Of a stretch of 64,000 nucleotides of DNA, positions 31,685 to 42,885 are shown in pieces. The notes beneath the pieces were generated by a model, which was given only the letters and a program-made list of their open reading frames with translations, was not told where the DNA came from and did no database searches. The position numbers and the translations under genes were made by a program. The stretch lies in NCBI RefSeq assembly GCF_040869045.1, contig NC_090319.1, positions 242,227,832 to 242,291,831 on the forward strand, written 5' to 3'. How positions within the stretch are numbered: the stretch's first letter is position 1; every line of letters begins with the position of its first letter. This DNA comes from Eurosta solidaginis (lineage: Eukaryota > Arthropoda > Insecta > Diptera > Tephritidae).

Positions 31685-32145
31685 ACAGCAAGTTCATACC
31701 CCGAGCGGTTTAAGGGGCGAAGAATATACCCGCGGTAGGTATGCTTGTCGTAAGAGCAAACTAAAATACCAAATTTATTCAAGGAGTTGTGGAGCGCAAC
31801 CCTCTCAAGGGGTCCCAGCGCAATATATAGCTTCTCCAACCCAATTGTCAACCTCACCTATCCGTGGCGACTCCTGTTTTATTAACAGCCGAAGCTCTGG
31901 CAACCCCAAGTTCCTCATGGAACTAGGGGTGGGGAGGGCGCAATGGCCTAGAAGGTTTAATATGGTCATATAAATCGTTCCCGAGATGGTCGGGCTAGTG
32001 CCTTAATTGTGCTTTGTTACCGGAACGTACAGGATCTATATCCGGCAAAGGACCATCAACATCGATAGCACTCCCCAAAGCCTTCGGGGAGTGTCTTTAT
32101 CGTTAATATAACAACAACGCCAACAACAACAACAGCAAGTTCATA
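31685..32145 (+). mobile_element. Truncated LINE or LINE-tailed SINE with CAA tail
   Basis: The body 31699-32131 lies between 14-bp duplications ACAGCAAGTTCATA (31685-31698 and 32132-32145). It ends with a strong hairpin (CACTCCCC ... GGGGAGTG, 32069-32093) and an ACAACAACA tail. The long open frame in it is not recognisable protein. The CAA tail resembles that of the jockey-like LINE at 45.59 kb, so this is a 5'-truncated LINE 3' untranslated region or a SINE using that LINE's tail. Confidence 0.8.
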
Positions 32146-32753
32146 TCAAGTACGATTTTCAGAAGCCTTACTCTGTATCGCGATGCGACTGGAAATGCGA
32201 TTCGAAAGCTTTCAAAAAGCATAGTATTTTTTTCAAATACGAAATAAATTTCTTTCGCGTCGTAGTAGTGAGTAAGGTCCCAGGTATAAATCTAAACCAA
32301 GTTTTTAATAGTTCAAATGAAAGTAATAATAATAGACCTAAGAACTATCATTTAACTAGTTTAACTGTAACCACTTCAAGTTAAGCCTGAAATTCAAGCC
32401 AGTAAGTTCGGACAAACTGCAAAAAACAATATAATATCAATTTCACAGAAAGTTATTGTTATAATTTCCTAAACAAAGTTTATATGAAAACCAACTTCTT
32501 TACAACAAAAAAAATTAATGTATTAATATTTTCAATAAGTCTTGTTCTAGCGGGGATAAACTAAAAAGTACAGAGGCCGGAATCCCTCTTTGATTCAGGA
32601 AACCGGGAACGAGATGAGCCGGTCCTTAAAACAATCTTTTTTATTTATAGTTTACAACACATCCCTAATCATCCAAAGACAATAAATGACAATTGACTGT
32701 TATGTACCGATAAGGATATGACAATTTAAGTACGTTCACTCTTTATTAAAAAA
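32146..32753. other. Unassigned AT-rich DNA
   Basis: No gene, inverted-repeat pair or RNA gene recognised. Confidence 0.5.
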
Positions 32754-33120
32754 TGTATACGGCGGCCGCAATGCCGTGGTGTGATGGTAGACTACCAGAC
32801 CGAAGATCCTGGGTTCCCGCCCCGTGCAAAGACACATCAAAATTTTAGAAACAAGTTTTTTTCAATTAGAAGAAAATTTTGCTAAGCAGGGTCGCCCCTT
32901 GGCAAAGTTTGGCGAGTGTATTTCTGCCATGAAAAGCGTCCAGTGAAAAGTCATCTGCTTTGCAGATACCGTTCGGAGTAGGCATAAAACAAATAGGTCC
33001 CGTCCCGCCAATTTTTTGAAAAAAATTAAAAGGATTGCGTCGCAAATTGGAAGAGAAGCTCGGCCTAAAATCTCTTCAGAGGTTATCGCGCCTTACATTT
33101 ATTTATTTTTTTGTATATGG
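32754..33120 (+). mobile_element. tRNA-derived SINE, copy 2
   Basis: The body 32763-33111 matches copy 1 (19937-20291) throughout: GTGGTGTGATGGTAG, CTGGGTTCCCGCCCCG, ATCAAAATTTTAGAAA, AAATTGGAAGAGAAGCTC and CGCGCCTTACATTTAT. The A-box-like segment has lost bases between the boxes. Target duplications TGTATACGG / TGTATATGG (32754-32762 and 33112-33120) differ at one base. Confidence 0.85.
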
Positions 33121-33913
33121 ATATGGAAACACTCACCTGGATTGTCGCTGATAAAATAAGACGGACTGCACGGCGGTTCGAGACCTATGTATGCTTCACA
33201 GAGTTTGGCGCCATATAAGGACCCGTTTGACAGGGCCCGTGCGCAGAGAGAAGAACGCAACGAGTCCTGCCAGCGAGTGACTATCAGCGACTCCTGCAAG
33301 TGAGAGTTTCGATGATAATGCAGACTTTAACAAGCTTCCTAAATATGTACATATGTGTTCCACTACTTGCTAAAGCGCTTTTTAGTACAATAGCTACAGA
33401 GGCACGTATGTATGTCTAATTCGCCCTTAATTTAATTTGAAAGGACCTCACACATTTATGTATCCATTGCTATACAGATTGCGAGAATATTTTTCGATAA
33501 CTAAACTGAAAACCTTTATGAACAGCCGGAATTTATGTTATAAAATATCGCAGTGCTATTGAAGCAATACTAATTTTTTTCAAAACCTGCCTACTAGCCT
33601 CTTCAAAATCCGAGGATTACCCCTTACCTAATAGCAGGAGGCCACATATGAACACAGTGCACTCATAGGTAGCGTTGAACCTGCAGATAATAACCGAAAA
33701 AATGAGCATGTCTCGCTAATTAAATACAGATGATAATATTGATATAATAGTGAACAGCGGAAGTACTGCTAATAAAAACAATACTATAAAAATCCAATGT
33801 TACTAAGCTCTTAAGCGCGCCTAAAAATATTCCGCACAATTAGAATTAAAAAGCATATAGAATTAGTATGTGCCTAAATGCTGAATGAAGGAATAGCAAC
33901 AAAAAGCAATACT
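33121..33913. other. Unassigned DNA
   Basis: A 66-codon minus-strand frame (33099-33299) overlaps the SINE end and has no recognisable motif. Nothing else is seen. Confidence 0.4.
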
Positions 33914-34006
33914 TAGAGACTATGGCTGAGTGGTTAAAGGCATGTGCCTTTACACTAGTATAATGTATGAATGTTGGAGATTTCGAGTTCAATACTCAGC
34001 TCGCGA
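33914..34006 (+). other. tRNA-like sequence with intact pol III boxes
   Basis: An A box TGGCTGAGTGG at 33923-33933 and a B box GTTCAATAC at 33987-33995 both fit the consensus perfectly at tRNA-like spacing, with a long variable-arm-sized gap as in tRNA-Ser/Leu. The acceptor halves do not pair and the T stem is imperfect, so it is more likely a tRNA pseudogene or SINE head than a working tRNA. Confidence 0.5.
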
Positions 34007-34198
34007 AAAGCTAGCTGGTGAAGAAGTGAAATTCAGAAACATGTCCTAGTAACCATCGCCATTTGTAAACTTTGCAATTGTTCTCTAAAAGATAAGATAA
34101 ATATGAAATCATTGTAAAATGAAGATAGAAATTTTATATACATTTTTATATGTGAAAAACAATTAAGTATTGAAATAGTTACGTGTATGACTCCGAAG

Positions 34199-34860
34199 AG
34201 CTACTAATTATTCAGGGAGGAAAGGACAGCTTTCTTAATGATGTAAGTGAGTCCGAAATATCAAATGTGGCATGGTGAGAGCTATAATTTTTACGTAAGC
34301 AGAGGAAAGGATTATTTAATTCAAAATTAGTTCGGCACTGCTTCAGAAAAAGAGGTTTGAAATATCTTGATGGCCAGGAGGGAACGTTAAAATTCACTTC
34401 GCTGAGGAGCAATGGGCTAGAAAACAAACCGTTAAGCAGTTTAATAATAAAAATAATTACACTCATTTCCCTTCTACAAGCAAGTGTGGGAAGATTAATA
34501 ATTTTAAGACGATTTGTATATGGGGGCAGATTATACAAAGAATCCCAACGAAGGTCCCTTAACGCGAAAAGTAAGGTCTGTTTCTGGACTGATTCAATTC
34601 GATCAATATGGACCTGGTAATTTGGGTTCGAAATTATTGAACCGCATTCAAATATCGGACTAACTAATGTATTGAAAAAAGCTTTAGTTACAAAAGGGTT
34701 GATAAATTCTTTTGACCGTCACCAAACAAACGCTAGACACCTCTTGCTTTATTGCCTGTTGCGTTAATACGAAGGTTGAAGCTAAGTTTGCAGTCCATAG
34801 TAACCCCCAGATCAACAAAACAATAACTTGTTCAAGACCGTGGTTATTAAATATGTAGAA
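34199..34860 (-). pseudogene. Jockey-type LINE RT C-terminal part
   Basis: The minus strand has an open frame at 34538-34212 reading LPPYTNRLKIINLPTLACRRE, IIKLLNGLFSSPLLLSEVNF, FNVPSWPSRYFKPLF and ends after SDSLTSLRKLSFP. Upstream (34540-34860) lie decayed VDLGVTMDCKLSF-type and LVRxxFExGS..WNP-type blocks with stops. The motif set is that of jockey-type LINEs after the catalytic palm. It may be the same family as the 11.7-12.6 kb fragment. Confidence 0.7.
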
Positions 34861-34865
34861 AAAAA

Positions 34866-35641
34866 AACAAAAATTTGGTATGTAAGTTCCTGGGCACTCA
34901 TCCCAGATCGCTATATATAGCGAAACGAAATCGGACTATAACCACGCACACATTTTCGATATCGAAAAACGAAAAAGTGCGTTAATTCATTACCAAAAAC
35001 GGTTAAAGCAATGCAACTTGGTAGGTGGGTTGACCTTATGACGCAGAATTGAAAAAAGTAAAATTTTGGAATTTTGTAATTTGGCATTCGTTGTAGATAT
35101 TATGATGAAATTTGGCAGGAACGTCACTCCTATTACTATATCTGATCTAAATAAAAATTTGCAAAATCGGATGACGAACACGCACACTTTAAAAAAAAAA
35201 TTTTGAAGTTATATTTTAACAAAAAATTTCGTCGATATCTAGAAAACGCCTTCACATATACAACTCAGGGCCACTCCCTTTTAAAACCCGCATTAATACC
35301 TTTAATTTGATACCCATATCATACAAAAACACATTCTAGAGTCACCCCTGGTCCACCTTTATGGCGTTATCGCGAAAAGGCGTCCACCTATAGACCTAGA
35401 GTCACCTCTGGTCGACCTTATGGCGATATCTCGAAAGGGCGTCCACTTATACAACTAAGGATCACTCCCTTTTAAAATAATCGTTACTACCTTCCATTTG
35501 ATACCCATGTCATACAAACACATTCCAGGGTTACCCTAGGTTCATTTTGCTAAATGGTGACTTTCCCTTATTTTGTCTCCAAAGCATCAGCTGAGTATGT
35601 AATGTTCGGTTACACCCGAACTTAACCTTCCTTACTTGTTT
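34866..35641. mobile_element. DINE-1/Helentron-like element, copy H3 (truncated)
   Basis: It lacks the GTCC end and begins inside the first block (TTGGTATGTAAGTTCCTGGG). Two to three central repeat units (CCCCTGGTCCACCTTTATGG) follow, and the standard end CAGCTGAGTATGTAATG, GTTCGG..CCGAAC hairpin and CCTTCCTTACTTG is at 35595-35640. Confidence 0.65.
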
Positions 35642-36059
35642 TGTTTCAGTTTGGTCGTTAACCAAACATCTGATAATACTACGGAATCGTTCAGTCTATG
35701 TTAGCCCAACACATTGTACCGCAAACCCTACCGTTTCCATCGGTTTAAAGGCATCGATGCACAATTTGTACCTCTTCCCGGCTATTTCCGCACCTTTGCA
35801 CCAAACTTCGACCTCTATTGTCTATCTGCCTAGTGGGGCGCCAAATGGTCCGCAAAGCAGAGCTTCCTGGATAATTTGTATTTCTATTATAACTGATTTT
35901 TGGAAAGTATTGGATTGTGGAAAAAATTTTCTATACTAAAAATTGCATGCACATATCCGGCACACTTGCGACAGGTTGTGGAATAATTGAAAGCATATAT
36001 CTTTTTTTCTCACGTTCAACGTTACTATGGGAATTATAAAAAATGCTTTAACAAAAACT

Positions 36060-36970
36060 GTCAAACGTGAGTCTAACACGATGGAGCGCCAGCCATACAA
36101 GCGGTTAGCGTTATTATGGATGGGCTAGATAATGTGGTAGAACACTTAGGGGACACTAACACCACAGGTAACAACAGAAGCGAAGCTACAGTTCTGTTGC
36201 AAAATATACTAAATTTTATTTCATAACATTAGTTCATTTCCCTTATGAAATTTTAAGAGGACTGATCGTGTGAAGCTCAGATTACAAGATCCGGGGATGA
36301 ATTTTAGAGCAGCGTATCGCGATCTGAAATCATTAGCGGCTGAACTATCCGAAATTCGAGACACTCTCTGTGAAGAAGCAATAGAAAAAGCGAAGTGTCT
36401 TTGTGAAAAATGGGATATTGATATAGTAAAACGTGTAAGAAGGCGCTGGAAATTGTCCGGAGAATCGGGTATAGATGTTGGCCTTTCCGCAGAATGTGAA
36501 ATTTCTCGCGCTATGAAAGGTATTCTCGATCGTCTCCAACAAGAAAGACGTACAAGATTTACACGACGAAATCACCTTAAATTTAGATTTTGATTTCTCT
36601 TAGACGTTGGAAATTTGTTTAACAAGGATAATAACGACTTAGAAAGAAATTGTAAGAACTTGGGTTAATTTTATAATACAGATTTCGATGGAACAGAACT
36701 TTTTATTGAAATATGTGACTGCAAAATACTACTTCGCAGTAGAAAAGAAATTGAACCTAAAACCCAGTTAGTATTATTTACTTTTATAATCTCGTATGGA
36801 GAAGACGTTTGGCCAAACTTGCGAGTGGTACTTCAATTACTCTTGACTATCTCAGTATCAATTGCTAGCTGCGAACGTTCATTCACCAAATTAAAACTGA
36901 TTTGGACATATTTACGATCAACGATGGGGCAAGGTCGCCTACGTGACATAACATTAGCTGTGTTTTTTTT
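36060..36970 (+). pseudogene. hAT transposase C-terminal half
   Basis: The plus-strand frame 36270-36593 encodes a helical region (MNFRAAYRDLKSLAAELSEI, EEAIEKAKCLCEKWDID, VRRRWKLSG). Shifted downstream pieces lead to LLTISVSIASCERSFTKLKL and YLRSTMGQGRLRDITLA (36840-36960), the hAT dimerisation domain of ZMYM1-like transposases. Several stops lie between them. No inverted-repeat ends were found nearby, so it is a decayed fragment, unrelated in detail to the two hATs on the left. Confidence 0.75.
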
Positions 36971-37371
36971 TATATCTATAGACGTTTACGCTTGAACTTT
37001 ATGTGGACTGCTAAGCGTCAAACTTTAAAAACACATCTGAAATTGCTGCGTATAAAAATTGTCCTACTAAATTTCAATACGCATTATACTCAGATGCAAC
37101 TGAAATATGTGTCTATGTTTCACCTCAACACTAATTCTATGTTTCACCTTTAAAAATTGTGTGTATCCAATATTCATCGCAACGGATTCAGCTATATGTT
37201 ATACATTTTGGCCACCAGAGGTTTGTGTCTCCGATTTTAGGTACATCCTCTTCTGTAGCTAGTTGTTTAAACACTGCCGCAAATAGGGTCTCCTATGCAT
37301 TAACTAAATGAGAATGCGCGTTTTTTTACGCGCAAGCGTAAACGTATACGCATGTAAAAAATAAAATAATT

Positions 37372-37758
37372 AAAAAAATTTTTAGGTTAAACGGTTTTAT
37401 TGAAAACATTACTTACATGAAGTAATAATAATACTAAAAGCTATAAAATAATTAGGTAGGTCCTAGGTACAAGTCATCACACCCCTCATCAATCTAGGCA
37501 ATTAAATAAAAGCGTTGGACGCGTGAAATTTCTAAAAATGTGAGGCGTAGCATAACTTGATTAAGGTTCAGTTGGTCTTATATATGACTATAAATAGAAA
37601 TTTGACGCTTTATTTAATTGTCTGATCAACGCCGTAGATTGATTGTGTGATGACTAGTACCTAGACCTACCTAATTATTTTATAGCTTTTAGTATTATTA
37701 TTATTTCATGTAAGTATTGTTTTCAATAAAACATTTTAACTTAAAATTTTTTTTTTTT
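37372..37758. repeat. Long palindrome (arms about 150 bp)
   Basis: The left arm (37372-37520) and right arm (37600-37758) are near-complete reverse complements. Shared blocks include GGTTTTATTGAAAA, TACTTACATGAAGTAATAAT, AAGCTATAAAATAATTAGG and GTCATCACAC. The spacer is under 100 bases. No coding frame. It would form a long hairpin in RNA or single-stranded DNA, and may be a fold-back MITE. Confidence 0.8.
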
Positions 37759-37924
37759 ATTATTTTATATTCAAGTTTTTAGTCTTTATTTAATTGCCTA
37801 TTATCTCTCATTCTATTTAGTTCATTTAGCGACTCATTATTACAAAGACTCTTTCCTGACAATTTGTTACAATATAAGTCCTCAATACATAATCCTTCCA
37901 AAGGCTTTACTCGACTCTGCGCCA

Positions 37925-38410
37925 CATATGCTTGTCCTTCCTCCAACTCCAAAATATTTTGATGTCACTTCTACCGGACAGTATGTAATATTTCTTCCAA
38001 ATATGAGCCAAATCGGACATCATAGGTCGCTTTCTATTCATGTATGTATTATGTGTTCCAATTATGGACCAAATCGGACAAAAAATATGATTTTTGTGAA
38101 TAACTCGATCCTTGCGCCACCTATCGGGGTTTTTTTCATAGGCCGCTTTCTATCCTTTTATGTATTATGTGTTCCAAATATGAGCCAAATCGGACCGCAA
38201 ATACGATTTTTGTGAATATCTCGATCCTTGCGCCACCTAGGGGCAATTTTTTTTCTTATTGTTGCATTGTCATCGGGTTCTGAACTATATTCCAAGTTTC
38301 AAGCTTATAGCTTATCGGGAAGTTACGTACATTTCAATTACAAAATTCGTTCACAACGGCCGTGCATGCGGCCGTGCGGCCTGCCTGTCAAGTCAAGCTA
38401 AATAAAACCG
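37925..38410 (+). repeat. Helitron-like repeat with about 118-bp units
   Basis: Two units share CGCTTTCTAT, TATGTATTATGTGTTCCAA, CCAAATCGGAC and CTCGATCCTTGCGCCACCTA (about 38025 and 38143). A tail follows (GGTTCTGAACTATATTCCAA ... GGCCGTGCGGCCTGCC). The phrase AATAAAACCGTTTAA near 38402 is the reverse complement of part of the palindrome at 37390. Non-coding; assignment to a family is tentative. Confidence 0.5.
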
Positions 38411-41400
38411 TTTAATTAAAAACACGGCTATTATTACGTATGGAAAGAGAAAAATTTGAAAAGATAAATTTTGATGATATCATTGACATATTTGCTGCCT
38501 CAAAGGCAAGGAATATTTGCACATATATATTAGTTTTATTAATGTATTATAATCATATTATTATGAAATATGTATTTGAGTCTATTCATTTTTGAATATA
38601 TAAAATTATGTTTTTTTGGTAATAAAGGGGGCGGGGCGCAAGAAAACCACAATACCCACTGCCGTAGTCTGCGGATTTGAAAGAAAAAAAAAAAAATGAA
38701 ACCAAATTAAGCTCGCCTCTCTTCATGAAGAGCCTATAATCCAACATAAGGTCGCGAACCACACTTTGAATGCGTAAGGAAGGAAACGAAGTAAAAAACA
38801 ACTTCTAATACCTTTATTTCTGGCTTGCATTAAAAAAAAACAATTGCACAGGAAGCCTCGAAATTCTTTGACTCCATACAATCAAATCCATTTTATCAAA
38901 TTCAGTATATGACGACAGTATTTTCCAATTTGTATTTCGCACTGAATCCCGTCTTAGGGTGAGACCTACTCTCCTTAATAGACTCTACGTATTTTGAGTC
39001 ATTAAACTGCTTTCTTTACCATCAATGCTATGGTAGCTCTCCCTACCCTAATTTTCCTTCCTCCACTCTACCGTGATCATATGTGGATATGACTATGTAG
39101 CCTGCTAAGTTTGTTTAATACGACTGACTTAAAATCCAAGGTAATGTTTCTTTCCCTATTTTTGGAAGCGGAAATGAATGTTATGTTGGCCCTAGGCTGT
39201 TTTAGCTCTTTAAATAAAACTTACGAAAAATTCTACGAATTTAGTTGAACATGAAACAAAAAATTGCGGCAGCAATGTTGACAGTGAGACTGAATACCGT
39301 GTTGTTAGTAAGTCGGTCAGTAATTTGGTAGCTTTTGCTGAAAAATTGCTGGCTGAACATTTGGTCTGGTTGTTAGACACTTCGCTGTGGTTTATTTGTG
39401 TCATTCGAGGCCAACTTAACTTTGACATGTGTGACAATGTCGCTTTGGCATCTTTTGTCGACCATTTTTCATTGTTTTTTGTAGTTTGGTATGTCTATTT
39501 ATATGTATGTATATGTATGTATATGTATCTACCTTCATTTCTACAAGCTTTTATTTGTTAGTTTAGCTCCTTACCATGTTGTACAATATACTTTTGTTCA
39601 GAGTTTTTGATAGTTTCTTGCGACATTCGCTTCTATTTATCTTTCACATTTTTTAATTTCGATATTTTTCTCTTGTAGCATATTTATGTATGTATAAATA
39701 TTATATCAGTTTTTTCATACTTTTTTTTTGCATTTTTTTTATTTTCAACTGAAATGTCGGCTTTTAGAGCGCAGGTCAACATCAAGTACCGCATTTTGTT
39801 TGTTTGAAAACCAGCATGGCGTAATGTTTTCACAAAACACTCGTGTGTATGTATGTTTGAATTTTTATTGACCTTTTTCTTCTTGGGTCGTCAGTCACTT
39901 TTTAAAATCTGCGTGAAACGCATATGCAAAATTTTTTAGCCGTAAATATATGCACGTACCCGTCGTGTCAGCAATTAAATTTCGAAATTAAGAGTACAAC
40001 ATTTCTTAAAATTAGAGCGTCACTAATCTGTTAAGAGCATTTTTTGTTGTTTAGTAATATTTTGCGCTACGCGTTTTCTGAATTTGCAAATGTAGAAATA
40101 TTTTTTTTCACAACGATTGTCCTGCATTTCGCACGCTCACTGGCTACCTTTTTCAAATTTTCTATAAACTGTTACTGTTACCTAAATTAACTGCTGGCTA
40201 AACTCTGCTGCACTGTTGTTATAATATTCGAACATATCATATTTCATATTTATATCTGTAAGATGTATCTATGTTGGTATTTTTTAGTTTTTACCGGATA
40301 TTGACTACATAAAATAAAAATTGGCGTAAAAAAAATTTAATAAAGACACAAGACATACATATGTACATACATATTTGCCCTTCCGGAAAATATAAGGAAA
40401 GCGATACATTTTCCCAAATTCACATTTTGGTTAAAAACTGTACCTAGCCCCATAACATGACAGCACGTAGAATAAGGACTCTCTATTAGTAATAGTTGCG
40501 AAGGTATAAGAGACTTTGAAATAACGCACGTTGAAATTTTCCTACCACAATGAACTTAAAAGGAAATATCAAATTTTGATTTTTCATCATTCAAAAATGT
40601 AGATACCAATTTTTTTAGTTGAAGAAAGAAACTATTTTTACGTATTGAATATAATTAATTAAAAACAAACAAAATTTGAGCAAAATTGAAGAGCTGCAAA
40701 GAAATGAATTGACAACGCCAGCATAACGTAACTTTTTGAGTTTATTTTGCGTTATATTGACTGCCGTGGCCGTTGCGTGACCTGTGGATTAGGAACATAG
40801 CGAAAAAGACGTGTGTGTTAAAAGTCCGTTGCTGACCCAACGCAAGCGCCAAACCAACGCAGAAGTTAACTTGCCCTTCTGCAAATGGGTCTCAGAATAG
40901 TTTTCGTGCTCTGACAAAAAAGCTGGTGCAGAAATATTTCATCTAGATTGCTCTTTCAACCTGGCGTAAGCTAGAGTAGCTAAATGAACGCAGTTATGAT
41001 GTATTCGGTTTTAAAATTACAAAAGTTAAATGAGTTTAAACAGTTATATTTTGACCCTTTTAGGTCCGGTTTTTCAGTTTGAATATGATTTAAAGTTATA
41101 GTAACTAGAGTTAACCTTGTCATTTTGTTCCATAACAATATCCCGGCGCGTAATATATCTCGCGCGGGGTATTGACGGATTTTCCGAGCAGTTCAAACGT
41201 AAAGGGGAAGAGTTGGAAAAGACCATACATTAATTCTTAGGCAAAATAAGGTCGATGAAAAGCATGATTTAAGATTGGAATTTAAGAATGCGAAATTAGC
41301 CTGCTTAATATCGCAGATAACGTTCTATCAACCACCGGACCTTCACGATGCCCCAGATGCTGAAGAAGGCATATTTTTGTCGACATCAATGCAGCCTTTT

Positions 41401-41430
41401 TAAGTTTCTTTGTTGAAGATAAGTTTCCTG
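38411..41430. other. Unassigned AT-rich DNA
   Basis: Three kilobases without a recognisable gene. It holds short TATG repeats (39495-39530) and one inverted-repeat arm (40864-40894) resembling the MITE at 63031-63173. Open frames are short and without motifs. Confidence 0.5.
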
Positions 41431-41439
41431 CAAATAAAA

Positions 41440-41960
41440 TAGGCCAAATGACGCTGAGCAGCACCACAAGCTCCGTAAGGCTTGTGAAGGAACTCTACGA
41501 GCCATTCGAAACCAAGACAAGCGACTCGCTTTCGTGCGATTTCTATCACGGCTCATTCACACCTTGGCAGAAACGTAATTTTTGAGGAATATTAATTCGA
41601 GACTGTGAAGGGCTTCGTCTATCTAAAAACCGGTAGACTTATGGTCCAGTCCATGATGCCCGTAGCGTGTATAGAAGGAGGTTAAATGATGAGCTGTATG
41701 AGCTTTAAGCAGATATGAACACATTTATATCATGTTAAGCGAAGGAAAGAAGGCACTCCGTCTCAGTATGTATTCTTGCCGATAGGCGTATGTGGCAGCG
41801 GAGCCCTCTCATGTATTGGAAGAGAAGGAGTTGAAGAAGACTTGATCGCATTTGGTGCTATCGATCGGAGCCAGCTATCGCACAGAAGTGGTGTGACCTG
41901 TTACGCAGCGGCCACAATCACCTAGACGGGTAAGCGCCAACTAATGGTTATGGTGCATTT
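41440..41960 (+). pseudogene. RTE-like LINE fragment
   Basis: Pieces in several plus-strand frames: FETKTSDSLSCDFYH (RT block RQGDxLSCxLFN, about 41505-41550), THLGRNVIFEEY.FETVKGFVYL (41560-41625; family form HLGxxVxxxxYxFExVxxFVYLG) and YRRRLNDELYELYADM-like (41668-41705). The order is that of RTE-clade RT ends with the YADD region deleted. A related fragment is at 54990-55340. Confidence 0.6.
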
Positions 41961-41966
41961 GGTTAT

Positions 41967-42197
41967 ATGTACCGAAGCGACTCGGGATTTTTTCCGACTA
42001 AGGACTGTCATTTCAGTGTAACCTCATTTAATCCGTTATGTCCTTTCCACAAATTGTTATCACTCCAGCAGCTCCTCGCAGCGGGACTGCTCCATACTCT
42101 CCTGCTACGGGCAGGTATCGAGCCCAATCCCGGTCCGTCTCCTGACCCGGACCTGAGAAATGGTTTTGGTGCGTTTGCAGGAAAAGAATCTTTTTAG
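41967..42197 (+). pseudogene. LINE N-terminal segment with 2A-like motif
   Basis: An open frame of 76 codons. After CHFSVTSFNPLCPF comes a leucine-rich run, LLHTLLLRAGIEPNPGP (42087-42137), then SPDPDLRNG. The end resembles the 2A ribosome-skipping consensus D(V/I)ExNPGP, except that Gly replaces the first Asp. The frame then stops, and the next LINE blocks are in other frames. In several LINE clades such peptides separate an N-terminal peptide from the main protein. The start codon is uncertain, since similarity to copy A begins near 41990. Confidence 0.6.
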
Positions 42198-42775
42198 GAC
42201 GGTCATACTCTTGTCAGTGTGTCTCGTGCAAGGGATGGTTGCATCGGACAGGTTGTTCAGGGCTAGACCTTAAACCAGACGTCCCCGTAGTTTCTATAAA
42301 TCTTTTGTGGCTCCCTGCTGTTCACGCCCAAGGGCACTCCGTAGTCTGAGCCTTAGCGCTCCCACTACATTCCAGCAGCTCCGCCGCTCAGCAAGCCACT
42401 AATAGTTCCCCCAGCTGCTGGCGCCCTATGGTGCCTCCAGCTCATACGGCCGCTCCCACTCATAACTACAATCTCCGTAGTCGAGTAGGCAGCAATTCCG
42501 TTTATCAGCCCCTACCCCCGTCTTCTTCCCCCTTCTTTTCCGGCAGCGATCGCGTAAGTCAGGGAAACAGACTCTTAGTCCCTACCACATTTTGCACTGT
42601 CTGCAAGCACAGAATATATATGTTTGCGACATCCGCCCAATGCAGCTCCTGCCTTGGTTGGTGCCACTTTCTTAGATGTTCTAGTCTTCGCGACGGAAAC
42701 CCCCCGACGGGCTTCATTGCGCCGTGTTGCCAGGCCGCAAACCCAAATACACCGGGCACCCTAATGCTTACCTAG
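42198..42775 (+). pseudogene. LINE PHD-like zinc-finger region
   Basis: Two cysteine-rich blocks. The first (about 42210-42310, broken) has CVSCKGWLHRTGCSGL. The second, in a clean 115-codon frame, has THNYNLRSR, TTFCTVCKHRIYM, QCSSCLGWCHFLRCSSL and GFIAPCC. The CxxC..CxxCxxWxH..C..L..CC spacing resembles a PHD-type finger, a feature known at the N-terminus of some CR1/jockey-group LINE proteins. A role in RNA or protein binding is inferred. At least one frame break precedes it. Confidence 0.65.
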
Positions 42776-42885
42776 GGACGACCAGTCCCAGGGTCACAAC
42801 AGTAATTACGTCCTAGCTTCTCACAATCCAGGCGTAGTCACCCGTCACTTACTCCTAGAGTGACGACGTCTCCCCGTTGCACTTC

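Noticed and set aside
31665..31973. 102-codon plus-strand frame
   Set aside because: It starts outside and runs into a retro-insert bounded by 14-bp duplications. The sequence is an untranslated-type repeat with a hairpin and CAA tail.
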